DNA of 64,000 nucleotides from NCBI RefSeq assembly GCF_014650035.1, contig NZ_BMUE01000013.1, forward strand, positions 62,001-126,000, given 5' to 3'. The notes under the pieces were generated by a model, which worked only from the letters and a program-made list of their open reading frames with translations, made no database searches and was not told the origin of the DNA. This document shows, in pieces, positions 24,003 through 33,073 of this stretch (the stretch's first letter is position 1; every line of letters begins with the position of its first letter). The translations under genes were made by a program, and so were the position numbers. This stretch comes from Streptomyces lucensis JCM 4490 (lineage in GTDB: Bacteria; Actinomycetota; Actinomycetes; Streptomycetales; Streptomycetaceae).

Positions 24003-26462
24003 ATGGCCCGCCGCAGCACGAAGACCCCGCCGCCCGACGATTCGTTCGAGGAGAGGATCCTCGACATCGACGTCGTGGACGAGATGCGTGGCTCCTACCT
24101 CGAGTACGCGTACTCGGTCATCTACTCGCGCGCCCTGCCGGACGCCCGTGACGGCCTCAAGCCGGTACACCGCCGGATCGTCTACCAGATGAATGAGATG
24201 GGCGTGCGCCCCGACCGCGGGTACGTGAAGTGCGCGCGTGTCGTCGGCGAGGTCATGGGCAAGCTGCACCCGCACGGCGACGCGTCGATCTACGACGCCC
24301 TGGTGCGCATGGCGCAGCCCTTCTCCATGCGGGTGCCGCTGGTCGACGGCCACGGCAACTTCGGCTCGCTGGGCAACGACGACCCGCCGGCGGCGATGCG
24401 GTACACCGAGTGCCGGATGGCCGAGGCGACGAGCCTGATGACCGAGTCGATCGACGAGGACACGGTCGACTTCAACCCCAACTACGACGGCCAGGAGCGG
24501 GAGCCGGTGGCGCTGCCGGCCGCCTTCCCGAACCTGCTGGTCAACGGCTCCTCGGGCATCGCGGTCGGCATGGCCACGAACATGCCGCCGCACAACCTGC
24601 GCGAGGTCATCGCGGCCGCCCGCCACCTGATCAGGTTCCCGAACGCCGACCTGGACGCGCTGATGAGGCACGTCCCGGGCCCGGACCTGCCCACCGGCGG
24701 CCGGATCGTCGGACTGGGCGGCGTCCGGGACGCGTACGCGACCGGCCGCGGCACCTTCAAGATGCGCGCCACGGTCTCGGTCGAGACGGTGACCGCCCGC
24801 CGCAAGGGCCTGGTGGTCACGGAACTGCCGTTCACGGTCGGCCCCGAGAAGGTCATCGCGAAGATCAAGGACCTGGTCAACGCGAAGAAGGTCCAGGGCA
24901 TCGCCGACGTCAAGGACCTCACCGACCGTGAGCACGGGCTGCGCCTGGTCATCGAGATCAAGAACGGCTTCGTGCCCGAGGCGATCCTGGAGCAGCTGTA
25001 CAAGCTGACCCCGATGGAGGAGTCCTTCGGCATCAACAACGTGGCCCTGGTGGACGGCCAGCCGCTCACCCTGGGCCTGAAGGAACTGCTGGAGGTCTAC
25101 CTCGACCACCGCTTCGACGTCGTACGGCGCCGCAGCGAGTTCCGCCGGGGCAAGAGGCGCGACCGGCTGCACCTGGTCGAGGGTCTGCTGACCGCGCTGG
25201 TCGACATCGACGAGGTCATCCGGCTGATCCGGTCCAGTGAGAACTCCGCGCAGGCCAAGGAGCGCCTGATGCGGCGCTTCTCGCTCAGCGAGGTGCAGAC
25301 GCAGTACATCCTCGACACGCCGCTGCGCCGGCTCACCAAGTACGACCGCATCGAGCTGGAGGCGGAGAAGGACAAGCTCACCGCGGAGATCGAGGAGCTG
25401 ACCCGGATCCTGGAGTCGGACGCGGAGCTGCGCAAGCTGGTCTCGGCCGAACTCGCCGCGGTGGCCAAGAAGTTCGGCACCGACCGGCGCACGGTGCTGC
25501 TGGAGTCGGCGGACGCCCCGGTGGCCGCCGTACCGCTGCAGGTCGCCGACGACCCCTGCCGGGTGCTGCTGTCCTCGACGGGGCTGCTGGCCCGTACGGC
25601 GGCCGACGGGCCGTTCCCGGCCGCGGCCGGCGCGAAGCGCGTCAAGCACGACGTGATCGTCTCGGCCGTCCCGGCCACCGCGCGCGGCGAGATCGGCGCG
25701 GTGACCTCCGCGGGCCGCCTGCTGCGGATCAACGTGGTCGACCTGCCGCAGCTGCCCGAGCAGGCGGGCGCGCCCAACCTCTCCGGAGGGGCGCCGCTGG
25801 CCGAGTTCGTCTCCCTGGAGGACGACGAGACGGTGGTCTGCCTGACCACGCTGGACGAGTCGTCCCCGGGCCTGGCGCTCGGTACGGAGCAGGGTGTCGT
25901 CAAGCGCGTGGTGCCCGACTACCCGTCCAACAAGGACGAGTTGGAGGTCATCACCCTCAAGGAGGGCGACCGGATCGTCGGCGCGGTGGAGCTGCGCACC
26001 GGCGAGGAGGACCTCGTGTTCATCACGGACGACGCGCAGCTGCTGCGCTTCCAGGCCTCCATCGTCCGCCCGCAGGGCCGCCCGGCGGGCGGTATGGCGG
26101 GCATCAAGCTCGCCGAGGGAGTGAAGGTCATCTCCTTCACGGCGGTCGACCCGGCCGTCGACGCGGTGGTGTTCACGGTGGCGGGCTCGCGCGGCACGCT
26201 GGACGACTCGGTGCAGACGACGGCCAAGCTGACGCCGTTCGACCAGTACCCGCGCAAGGGCCGGGCCACCGGCGGCGTGCGCTGCCAGCGGTTCCTCAAG
26301 GGTGAGGACTGCCTCGCGCTGGCCTGGGCGGGCCCGGTGCCGGCACACGCGGCGCAGAAGAACGGCACCCCGGCGCAGCTGCCGGACATGGACCCCCGCC
26401 GGGACGGCTCGGGCACCTCGCTGCCGAAGACGGTCGCGGTGGTCGCGGGGGCCGTGCTCTAG
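24003..26462 (+). CDS. parC: DNA topoisomerase IV subunit A
   Basis: An 819-residue type IIA topoisomerase A subunit that breaks and rejoins DNA with ParE to decatenate chromosomes. The winged-helix region has HPHGDASIYDALVRMAQP (quinolone-pocket area); the catalytic Tyr134 lies in AMRYTECRM, preceded by the conserved Arg. The C-terminal half is a six-blade beta-pinwheel with repeats such as GRLLRI and TDDAQLLRF. The internal start at 24003 is the conserved one. Its partner parE lies 16 kb away. Second topoisomerase genes at this locus in Streptomyces are parC/parE rather than gyrA/gyrB, which sit near oriC. Confidence 0.93.
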   Translation: MARRSTKTPPPDDSFEERILDIDVVDEMRGSYLEYAYSVIYSRALPDARDGLKPVHRRIVYQMNEMGVRPDRGYVKCARVVGEVMGKLHPHGDASIYDALVRMAQPFSMRVPLVDGHGNFGSLGNDDPPAAMRYTECRMAEATSLMTESIDEDTVDFNPNYDGQEREPVALPAAFPNLLVNGSSGIAVGMATNMPPHNLREVIAAARHLIRFPNADLDALMRHVPGPDLPTGGRIVGLGGVRDAYATGRGTFKMRATVSVETVTARRKGLVVTELPFTVGPEKVIAKIKDLVNAKKVQGIADVKDLTDREHGLRLVIEIKNGFVPEAILEQLYKLTPMEESFGINNVALVDGQPLTLGLKELLEVYLDHRFDVVRRRSEFRRGKRRDRLHLVEGLLTALVDIDEVIRLIRSSENSAQAKERLMRRFSLSEVQTQYILDTPLRRLTKYDRIELEAEKDKLTAEIEELTRILESDAELRKLVSAELAAVAKKFGTDRRTVLLESADAPVAAVPLQVADDPCRVLLSSTGLLARTAADGPFPAAAGAKRVKHDVIVSAVPATARGEIGAVTSAGRLLRINVVDLPQLPEQAGAPNLSGGAPLAEFVSLEDDETVVCLTTLDESSPGLALGTEQGVVKRVVPDYPSNKDELEVITLKEGDRIVGAVELRTGEEDLVFITDDAQLLRFQASIVRPQGRPAGGMAGIKLAEGVKVISFTAVDPAVDAVVFTVAGSRGTLDDSVQTTAKLTPFDQYPRKGRATGGVRCQRFLKGEDCLALAWAGPVPAHAAQKNGTPAQLPDMDPRRDGSGTSLPKTVAVVAGAVL

Positions 26463-27607
26463 ACCGTGTCCGCCCGGACCTCGTGGCTCTCCGTGCCGGG
26501 CTCCTCCTCGGAGCCCTGCACGTAGCGCAGGACGCCCCACATGCCGTGCTCGTCGGCGTGCGGGGCGTCGTTCTCGCACGCCCGCAGTTCCCTGCCGAGG
26601 GCGGCGGTGTCGATTCCGGAGCCGATCAGCACGAGCTGGGTGAGGCGGTCCTCGCCGGCCGGCCAGGGCTCCGGGTAGAAGCGCAGGAACCGGCCGACGG
26701 CGTGCACGGCGTAGCGGTTGAGCGGGTCGTGCGGCCCGAAGTCGACGTAGCCCTTGATCCGGTACAGCCCCTCGGGCCGGCTGTCCAGGAACCGCATGAG
26801 CCGCCGGGGCTCCACCGGAACGCCGGAGGTGAAGGGCAGGCTGTCGTAGCCGGTGTGCGGGTGCCCGGTGTGGTCGGGGGCGCCGCGGTCGTGCAGGTCG
26901 TCGAAGGACAGCTGCCCGATGCGTTCCCCGCTCGGCCTGCAGTCGAAGAGGAACTCGGGGTCGACGCGGCCGTAGGTGGCGGGGACGACGGCGGCCCGGG
27001 CGGACAGCGAGCGGACGAGTTCCAGGACCCGGCCGGGGTCGTCCGCGCGGTCCAGCTTGTTCACGACGACCAGGTCCGCGAGGGCGAGGTGCCGGTCGAT
27101 CTCGGGGTGCTTCGCCCGCGTGCCGTCGAACTCGGCCGCGTCGACGACCTCGACGAGACCGCCGTAGACGATGCGCGGATGCTCGCTGCCGACCACCATC
27201 CGGACCAGTTGCCGCGGTTCGGCGAGTCCGCTCGCCTCGATGACGATCACGTCGATGCCCGCGGCGGGCGCGGCGAGCCGGTCCAGGTACTCGTCGAGTT
27301 CACTCGCGTCGACGGCACAGCACAGACAGCCGTTGCCGAGCGAGACGGTCGAGTCGCCGAGGGCGCCGGCCACGGCCATGGCGTCGATCTCGATCGCACC
27401 GAAGTCGTTGACGACGGCTCCGATACGGCTGCCGCCGCTGCGGTGCAGGAGGTGGTTCAGCAGCGTGGTCTTCCCGGAGCCCAGGAATCCGGCGAGCACG
27501 ACGACCGGGATCTGCCGCGTACCGCCGGGGCCCGCGGAGCCGTTCACCACGGCTCCCGCCGGGCCGGGGCCGGGGCCGTCCTCCATGCCTGCCGCCGGTC
27601 CGTTCAC
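26459..27607 (-). CDS. CobW/ZNG-type GTP-binding metallochaperone
   Basis: A 382-residue G3E GTPase. Walker A GFLGSGKTT (residues 40-48), the CxCC metal motif GNGCLCC (Cys94, 96, 97), the switch ASGLAEP and the NKLD guanine-specificity motif are present, plus a C-terminal CobW_C domain (RIKGYVDF). The motif is that of zinc-transferring ZNG1/YeiR/YjiA relatives, so zinc delivery is likelier than cobalt. The GTG at 27607 follows GAGGAG with 7-nt spacing. Its stop shares the palindrome CTAG with the convergent parC stop, so the genes overlap by 4 nt. Confidence 0.88.
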   Translation of the reverse strand: MNGPAAGMEDGPGPGPAGAVVNGSAGPGGTRQIPVVVLAGFLGSGKTTLLNHLLHRSGGSRIGAVVNDFGAIEIDAMAVAGALGDSTVSLGNGCLCCAVDASELDEYLDRLAAPAAGIDVIVIEASGLAEPRQLVRMVVGSEHPRIVYGGLVEVVDAAEFDGTRAKHPEIDRHLALADLVVVNKLDRADDPGRVLELVRSLSARAAVVPATYGRVDPEFLFDCRPSGERIGQLSFDDLHDRGAPDHTGHPHTGYDSLPFTSGVPVEPRRLMRFLDSRPEGLYRIKGYVDFGPHDPLNRYAVHAVGRFLRFYPEPWPAGEDRLTQLVLIGSGIDTAALGRELRACENDAPHADEHGMWGVLRYVQGSEEEPGTESHEVRADTV

Positions 27608-27754
27608 CGAGCTGCTCCTCAACGGACGACCTTCCTCACGCGGACGCGCGCACCGGCCCATGGACCGAGGCGCGCGGGACGAACACTGCGCGACCAGGAT
27701 ACGAGCGGAGGGGGGCGCGGCGTCCGGGCGGCTCGATCGGGGACTGCGGGCGGC

Positions 27755-28921
27755 TCAGGCGGGGACCGGGACCGACGGCTGCGGTTCCGGGCCGACGTAA
27801 CGGGCCACCGGGCGGATGATCTTAGGGTCGTCCGCCTGTTCCAGGATGTTGGCGCTCCAGCCCACCACCCGGGCCGCCGCGAACGTGGGCGTGAACATCT
27901 CCCGGGGCAGGCCGCACAGTTCCATGACCACGCCGGCGTAGAACTCCACGTTCGTGTGGAGTTCGCGGCCGGGCTTGAGCTCGGCGAGGATGGCCTCGAC
28001 CCGGCGCTCGACCTCGACCGCGAAGTCCACGCGCGGGCCGCCGAAGGACAGGGCCGTCTCCCTCAGCATCCGCGAACGGGGGTCCTCCGTACGGTAGACG
28101 GCGTGCCCGAAGCCCATGATCCGGTCACCGGCGAGCACCCGTTCCCGGATCCAGGGGTCGATCCGCTCCGGCGTGCCGATCGCGTCCAGCGTGTCCAGGG
28201 CCCGGCTGGGCGCGCCTCCGTGCAGCGGCCCGGACAGCGCACCGACGGCGCCGGTCAGGCAGGCCGCCACGTCGGCGCCGGTCGACGCGATGACCCGCGC
28301 GGTGAAGGTGGACGCGTTGAACCCGTGATCAATGGTTGAGATGAGGTATTGCTCGACCGCACGCGCCCGGCGCGGGTCGGGTTCCGAGCCGGTCAGCATG
28401 TACAGGTAGTTGGCCGCGTACGAGAGGTCCTCGCGCGGCTCGATCGGGTCGAGGCCCTGTCCCAGCCGGTGGAGCGCGGTGAGCAGCGTGGGCACGACCG
28501 CGCAGACGGCCACCGTGTCGGCCCTGCGCCGGTCGGCGTCGATGTCGTACACCGGCCGGAGTCCCCGTGCGGCGCCGAGCAGGGAGAGTGCGGTGCGCAG
28601 GCCGGCCAGCGGGCCGGAGACGCGGCTCGCCGCGGCGATGGCGGGCAGTGCCGTGCGGACCTCTCCGGGCAGCCGCCGCAGTGCCGCGGTCTCGGCGGTG
28701 AAGGCGGCGCGGCCCCGCGGGCCGGGGAGCGCGCCGTGCACCAGGAGGTGCCAGACGTCTTCGAAGCCGCGGGTCCGGGCGAGTTCGACGGCCGGGTACT
28801 GGCGGTAGTGGTAGAAGCCCTCCCGTCCCCGGACGTCGCCTACGCGTGTCTCGGTGACGACGACGCCCGCGAGACCGCGCGGTGCGTCGATGAGGGGCGT
28901 TGCCGTTCTGTCGATGGCCAT
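27755..28921 (-). CDS. Citrate synthase homologue
   Basis: A 388-residue citrate synthase-family enzyme. The two catalytic histidines are present (LSGPLHGGAPS and MGFGHAVYR). The usual catalytic Asp in NVDFYSG is replaced by Glu (HTNVEFYAG), which may alter or lower the acetyl-CoA condensation rate. The ATG at 28921 has AAGGAAAG 6 nt upstream. It is divergent from a second citrate synthase homologue that carries a helix-turn-helix, with a 121-bp promoter region between. The two could be subunits of one enzyme or an enzyme and its regulator. The main TCA citrate synthase of Streptomyces lies elsewhere. Confidence 0.85.
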   Translation of the reverse strand: MAIDRTATPLIDAPRGLAGVVVTETRVGDVRGREGFYHYRQYPAVELARTRGFEDVWHLLVHGALPGPRGRAAFTAETAALRRLPGEVRTALPAIAAASRVSGPLAGLRTALSLLGAARGLRPVYDIDADRRRADTVAVCAVVPTLLTALHRLGQGLDPIEPREDLSYAANYLYMLTGSEPDPRRARAVEQYLISTIDHGFNASTFTARVIASTGADVAACLTGAVGALSGPLHGGAPSRALDTLDAIGTPERIDPWIRERVLAGDRIMGFGHAVYRTEDPRSRMLRETALSFGGPRVDFAVEVERRVEAILAELKPGRELHTNVEFYAGVVMELCGLPREMFTPTFAAARVVGWSANILEQADDPKIIRPVARYVGPEPQPSVPVPA

Positions 28922-28983
28922 GGCTCTCTTTCCTTCTTCATTTACCTTGACCTGACTGTCCATGCTTGATTGTGTCTCTGTCA

Positions 28984-29002
28984 ACATTGATTTGATCAAT
29001 GT
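28984..29002. promoter_or_regulatory. Perfect palindrome in divergent citrate synthase promoter
   Basis: ACATTGAT-TTG-ATCAATGT is an 8+3+8 perfect inverted repeat in an AT-rich island unlike the surroundings. It overlaps a possible rightward promoter (TTGATT 28987-28992, CAATAT 29011-29016, 18-bp spacing), the placement expected of a repressor or MerR-like operator. The natural candidate to bind it is the helix-turn-helix of the adjacent gene product (inference). Confidence 0.6.
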
Positions 29003-29042
29003 GTAGCAGTCAATATGTCCGGGGGCGGATACGGTGACTTCC

Positions 29043-30299
29043 ATGCGCGATCACGACCCCCTCCCCCACCGCCCCGGGCGGAGGCTGACCACCAAGGAGA
29101 CCGCCGAGGTGCTCGGCGTGAAGCCCGAGACGGTGTACGCGTACGTGAGCCGCGGTCTGCTCGGCAGCAGGCGCGAACCGGGGGGCCGGGCCAGCACCTT
29201 CGACGCGAAGGAGGTCGAGGCCCTCGCCCGGCGCAACCGGCGCGAGGCGGCCGGGAGCCCGGGCTCCGGCGGTGATCTGTCCGTCCGTACCCGGATCACG
29301 CTGATCGAGAAGGACAGCTACTACTTCCGCGGCGTCGACGCCGTCGAGCTGGCCACCCGCCACTCCTACGAGGAGGTCGCGGAGTGGCTCTGGACGGGCC
29401 GGCTCGTCCCCGGCGCGGCCTTCACCGCGCCCGGGGCCACCGTCGAGACCGCCCGCCACGCGGTGCGGGCCCTGTCCGAGCACGCCTCCCCCGTCGACCG
29501 GCTGCGGGTCGCGGCGATCGCGGCGGCGGCGGAGGACCCGCTGCGCTTCGACCTGTCCGGGGAAGCCGTGCTGAACACCGCGCGCACCCTCATCCCCACC
29601 CTCGTCGCCGCGCTGCCGCCGGTCGCGCAGCGCCACGAGGACGGTGGTCCGCTGGCCCACCGCCTGTGGGGCCGGCTGACCGGCCGCCCCGCCGACGAGG
29701 CGTCCCTGCGCGTCCTGGACACCGCGCTCGCCCTGCTCGCCGACCACGACCTGGCCGCCTCCACCCTCGCGGTCCGGGTCGCCGCCTCGGCCCGCGCGCA
29801 CCCCTACGCCGCCGTCTCGGCCGGGCTCGGCGTGCTGGAGGGCCCGCTGCACGGCGCCGCCAGCGGCCTGGCCCACCGGATGCTCCTCGACGTGCTCGAC
29901 CAGGGCACGGCGGTCCCGGTGATCGCCGACGAGCTGCGCGCGGGCCGCCGCGTCCCGGGCCTCGGCCACCGGCTGTACCCGGGCGAGGACCCCCGCGCGC
30001 GCGTGCTCTTCGGCCTGCTGGAGCGGGTTCCGCAGGCCGAGCCCGCGCTGCTCGCGGCCCGTGACGTCGTCGCGACGACGGCCCGCCACACCCCGCTGCA
30101 CGCCAACGTCGACCTGGCCCTTGCCGTGTTCACCGCGTCCTGCGGGATGCCGGCCACGGCCGGCGAGACGATCTTCGCCGTCGCCCGCACGGCCGGGTGG
30201 ATCGCGCACGCCCTGGAGGAGTACGGCGAGCGTCCGCTGCGCATGCGGCCCAGCGGCCACTACGTCGGTCCTCGGCCGCCCCAGCCCCTGCCGGAGTAG
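29043..30299 (+). CDS. Citrate synthase homologue with N-terminal helix-turn-helix
   Basis: A 418-residue protein. Residues about 15-55 (RLTTKETAEVLGVKPETVYAYVSRGLLGSRRE) form a MerR-like/excisionase-type winged helix with a basic, Gly-rich wing. A short linker leads to a complete citrate synthase fold from residue 80. All three catalytic residues appear intact: His in EGPLHGAAS, His in PGLGHRLYP and Asp in HANVDLAL. An enzyme fused to a DNA-binding domain suggests a metabolite-sensing regulator of the divergent operon. A GTG three codons upstream is an alternative start. Confidence 0.85.
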   Translation: MRDHDPLPHRPGRRLTTKETAEVLGVKPETVYAYVSRGLLGSRREPGGRASTFDAKEVEALARRNRREAAGSPGSGGDLSVRTRITLIEKDSYYFRGVDAVELATRHSYEEVAEWLWTGRLVPGAAFTAPGATVETARHAVRALSEHASPVDRLRVAAIAAAAEDPLRFDLSGEAVLNTARTLIPTLVAALPPVAQRHEDGGPLAHRLWGRLTGRPADEASLRVLDTALALLADHDLAASTLAVRVAASARAHPYAAVSAGLGVLEGPLHGAASGLAHRMLLDVLDQGTAVPVIADELRAGRRVPGLGHRLYPGEDPRARVLFGLLERVPQAEPALLAARDVVATTARHTPLHANVDLALAVFTASCGMPATAGETIFAVARTAGWIAHALEEYGERPLRMRPSGHYVGPRPPQPLPE

Positions 30300-30333
30300 G
30301 ACACGGCACCGCCGGAAGTCGCCTCGGTCAGAC

Positions 30334-30352
30334 TCAGGTTAGGCTCACCTCT
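30334..30352 (+). promoter_or_regulatory. Iron-box-like site (DmdR/IdeR type) at a leaderless promoter
   Basis: TCAGGTTAGGCTCACCTCT matches the 19-bp DtxR/IdeR consensus TTAGGTTAGGCTAACCTAA at 15 of 19 positions. It contains TAGGCT (30340-30345), a plausible -10 ending 7 nt before the GTG start at 30353. That start has no ribosome binding site, so a leaderless, iron-repressed transcript is likely. Confidence 0.6.
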
Positions 30353-31294
30353 GTGAGTAGGTGTGCGACCGTCTCCCGGAGCCTCGACGAGCCCGTTCCC
30401 GGTACGGCTGCCACGGCGACGACGTGGCTGCTGCTGGAGCAGCCCGGGCCGTGGGGCGCCAAGGCGCTCACGTCGAGCCACCTGGACCCCGCGCTGGGCC
30501 GCGCCCTGGAGGCCGCCGCCGAGGGGACGGGCGTCCGTGTCGCGCTCATCCGGCGCCCCGGACGCCACGCGGACCCCGGTACGCCCCCGATGCGGCACGT
30601 GTACGCCGCCCACACCGTTCCGGGGAACGTGTGGCTGCACGGCGCCACCACCCGCGATCCACGGCGTTTGCTGGACCTCGACTTCGCCGCGCTCGGCGCG
30701 GGCGACCCCCGTTCCTTCGGCACGGCGCTCGGCGGACGGCCGCACCGCGGCGACCCGCTCGCGCTCGTGTGCACCAACGGCAAGCGCGACCGCTGCTGCG
30801 CCCTGCTGGGCCGCCCCCTCGCCGCCGAACTGGCCGCCTCCGGGGTGCGCGGCGTCTGGGAGGTCACCCATCTGGGTGGACATCGTTTCTCGCCGACGGT
30901 GCTGGTCCTGCCGTACGGCTACGCCTACGGGCGCGCCGAGGCGCACACGGTCAAGGAGGCCCTGCACGGCGTCCGGGAGGGGCGCGTGGTCGTCGAGGGG
31001 TGCCGCGGGTGCTCCGCCTGGGACCGGCCCGGCCAGGCTGCCGAGCTGGCCGTGCGGGCGGCGGCGGGCGAGCACCGCACGGGTGTGCTGAGCGTCGTAC
31101 GGACCGACGGCACGGCACCGCGCTGGGAGGTCACCGTGGGCCACACCGACGGCCGCCGCTGGCGGGTCACCGTCGCGCAGGGGTCTTCCCTGCCGCCCCG
31201 CCCGGAGAGCTGCGGCGCCACGGTGCTGGGCACACCCGCGCGAATGGACGTGCTGGCCGTGCGCGAGCTGCGGCCGACGGCGCTGGCGAGCTGA
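30353..31294 (+). CDS. Sucrase/ferredoxin-like (thioredoxin-fold 2Fe-2S) protein
   Basis: A 313-residue protein of the sucraseferredoxin-like family (PF06999). The cysteine cluster CTNGKRDRCC and the strand GGHRFSPTVLVLPYG are the family hallmarks, with further cysteines in EGCRGCSAW. The fold resembles thioredoxin-like [2Fe-2S] ferredoxins. A role in electron transfer or iron-responsive metabolism is inference, strengthened by the iron-box-like site directly at its start. The GTG at 30353 is chosen because homology begins there and the upstream extension lies inside the citrate synthase gene. Confidence 0.82.
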   Translation: MSRCATVSRSLDEPVPGTAATATTWLLLEQPGPWGAKALTSSHLDPALGRALEAAAEGTGVRVALIRRPGRHADPGTPPMRHVYAAHTVPGNVWLHGATTRDPRRLLDLDFAALGAGDPRSFGTALGGRPHRGDPLALVCTNGKRDRCCALLGRPLAAELAASGVRGVWEVTHLGGHRFSPTVLVLPYGYAYGRAEAHTVKEALHGVREGRVVVEGCRGCSAWDRPGQAAELAVRAAAGEHRTGVLSVVRTDGTAPRWEVTVGHTDGRRWRVTVAQGSSLPPRPESCGATVLGTPARMDVLAVRELRPTALAS

Positions 31295-31375
31295 CGCAGG
31301 GCCGCCGCCCGGACCCGGGAGATCCACGCCACACCCCCTGGGGCGGTCCGGCCCCTGCCACGTACGGTCAGGGGC

Positions 31376-33073
31376 ATGAGCCCCACTCCCCCAGCGCGCC
31401 GGCTGCGTCTCGGTCTGCCCCGGCGGGTCTTCTCCCAGGTGCTGCTCATGCAGGTGGCGATCGCGGCGGGAGTGGCGGTGCTGGCGACCGGGCTGTTCCT
31501 GGCGCCGTTGAGCAGGCAACTGGACGAGGAGGCCATGCGGCGGGCACTGGCCATCGCCGAGACCACCGCCCAGGACCCGCTGATCGCCGAGGGGCTCCGC
31601 ACCACCCCTCCGACCCGGAACGGCCCGGTGCAGCGGGAGGCCGAGCGGATCCGGCGGGCCACGGGCGCCGAGTACATCGTGGTGCTGGGCATGAACAAGG
31701 TGCGCTGGTCGCACCCCACGCTCTCGGAGATCGGCAGGCCGGTGTCGACCGACCCCCACGACGCCCTCGCCGGCAAGGAGGTCATGGAGATCGACAAGGG
31801 CACCCTGGGACGCTCGGCGCGCGGCAAGGTGCCGCTGTACGACTCCGGTCACCACATCGTCGGAGCGGTGTCGGTCGGCATCGCCTACGACAGCGTGCGG
31901 GCCCGGCTGACCGGCGCCATCCCGGGGCTGCTCGCCTACGCCGGCGGAGCTCTCGCGGTGGGCGCGCTGGCCGCCTGGCTGATCTCCCGCCGGGTGCAGC
32001 GGCAGACCCGGGACCTGGCCTTCTCCGACATCTCCGCGCTGCTCGCGGAGCGTGAGGCCATGCTGCACGGCATCCGGGAGGGCGTCGTCGCCCTCGACCG
32101 CGGCGGCCGCATCCGGCTGCTCAACGACGAGGCGGGGCGGCTGCTCGGCATCGGCGACGAGGCCGTCGGACGGACCCCGGACGAGGCGCTCGGCGAGGGC
32201 CGTACGACGGACGTCCTGACCGGCCGGGTGACCGGCACCGATCTGCTCACGGTGCGCGGCCGGCGCGTCCTGGTCGCCAACCGCATGCCCACCGACGACG
32301 GCGGCGCCGTGGCCACCCTGCGCGACCGCACCGAGCTGGAGCAGCTGGGGCGGGAACTCGACTCCACCCGCGGGCTGATCGACGCGCTGCGCGCCCAGGA
32401 CCACGAGCACGCCAACCGCATGCACACCCTGCTCGGGCTGCTGGAGCTGGAGATGTACGACGACGCGGTGGAGTTCGTCGGCGAGGTGGTCGGCGACCAC
32501 CGGGTCACCGCCGAGCAGGTCACCGAGAAGGTCCGCGACCCGCTGCTGGCGGCGCTGCTGGTGGGCAAGGCGACCGTGGCGGCCGAGCGCGCCGTCGCCC
32601 TGTGGGTGTCGGAGCGCACCTGGCTCCCGGACCGGCTGGTCGATCCCCGGGGGCTGGTCACGATCGTCGGCAACCTCGTGGACAACGCCCTCGACGCGGT
32701 CGCGGGCACCCCGCACGCGCGCGTGGAGGTCGAGCTGAGCGCGCGGGGCCGCACGGTCCTCCTCCGGGTGCGCGACACGGGTCCCGGAGTCCCGGCGGAC
32801 CAGCGGGAACTGGTCTTCACGGAGGGGTGGTCCACCAAGCGGCCGCCCGCACACGGCAAGCGGGGCATCGGACTGTCCCTGGTGCGCCGGCTCGCCGAAC
32901 GGCAGGGCGGCAGCGCGGTCGTCGGCGCGGCGGACGGCGGAGGCGCGGAGTTCACCGTGGTCCTGCCCGAGGCGCTGGACGGACCGGAGCCGGCGCCGGC
33001 CCCCACCGGGTCGGCGCGGCCGGGTACGGCACTCGCGGACGTGCCGGCCGCCACCGAGGAGGGTGCGGGGTGA
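31376..33073 (+). CDS. DctB/CitA/DcuS-type sensor histidine kinase
   Basis: A 565-residue membrane kinase. An N-terminal membrane helix (about residues 20-45), a periplasmic PASTA-unrelated CitA-like PAS sensor of about 130 residues, a second helix (about 182-205), a cytoplasmic PAS (EGVVALDRGGRIRLLNDEA), the phospho-acceptor in QDHEHANRMHT (His343) and HATPase_c (GNLVDNALDAV, GPGVP, GIGLSLV) are seen. A Pro/Ala tail follows. CitA-type kinases sense extracellular carboxylates such as citrate, C4-dicarboxylates or tartrate. Its stop overlaps the regulator start (GTGA). Confidence 0.9.
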   Translation: MSPTPPARRLRLGLPRRVFSQVLLMQVAIAAGVAVLATGLFLAPLSRQLDEEAMRRALAIAETTAQDPLIAEGLRTTPPTRNGPVQREAERIRRATGAEYIVVLGMNKVRWSHPTLSEIGRPVSTDPHDALAGKEVMEIDKGTLGRSARGKVPLYDSGHHIVGAVSVGIAYDSVRARLTGAIPGLLAYAGGALAVGALAAWLISRRVQRQTRDLAFSDISALLAEREAMLHGIREGVVALDRGGRIRLLNDEAGRLLGIGDEAVGRTPDEALGEGRTTDVLTGRVTGTDLLTVRGRRVLVANRMPTDDGGAVATLRDRTELEQLGRELDSTRGLIDALRAQDHEHANRMHTLLGLLELEMYDDAVEFVGEVVGDHRVTAEQVTEKVRDPLLAALLVGKATVAAERAVALWVSERTWLPDRLVDPRGLVTIVGNLVDNALDAVAGTPHARVEVELSARGRTVLLRVRDTGPGVPADQRELVFTEGWSTKRPPAHGKRGIGLSLVRRLAERQGGSAVVGAADGGGAEFTVVLPEALDGPEPAPAPTGSARPGTALADVPAATEEGAG

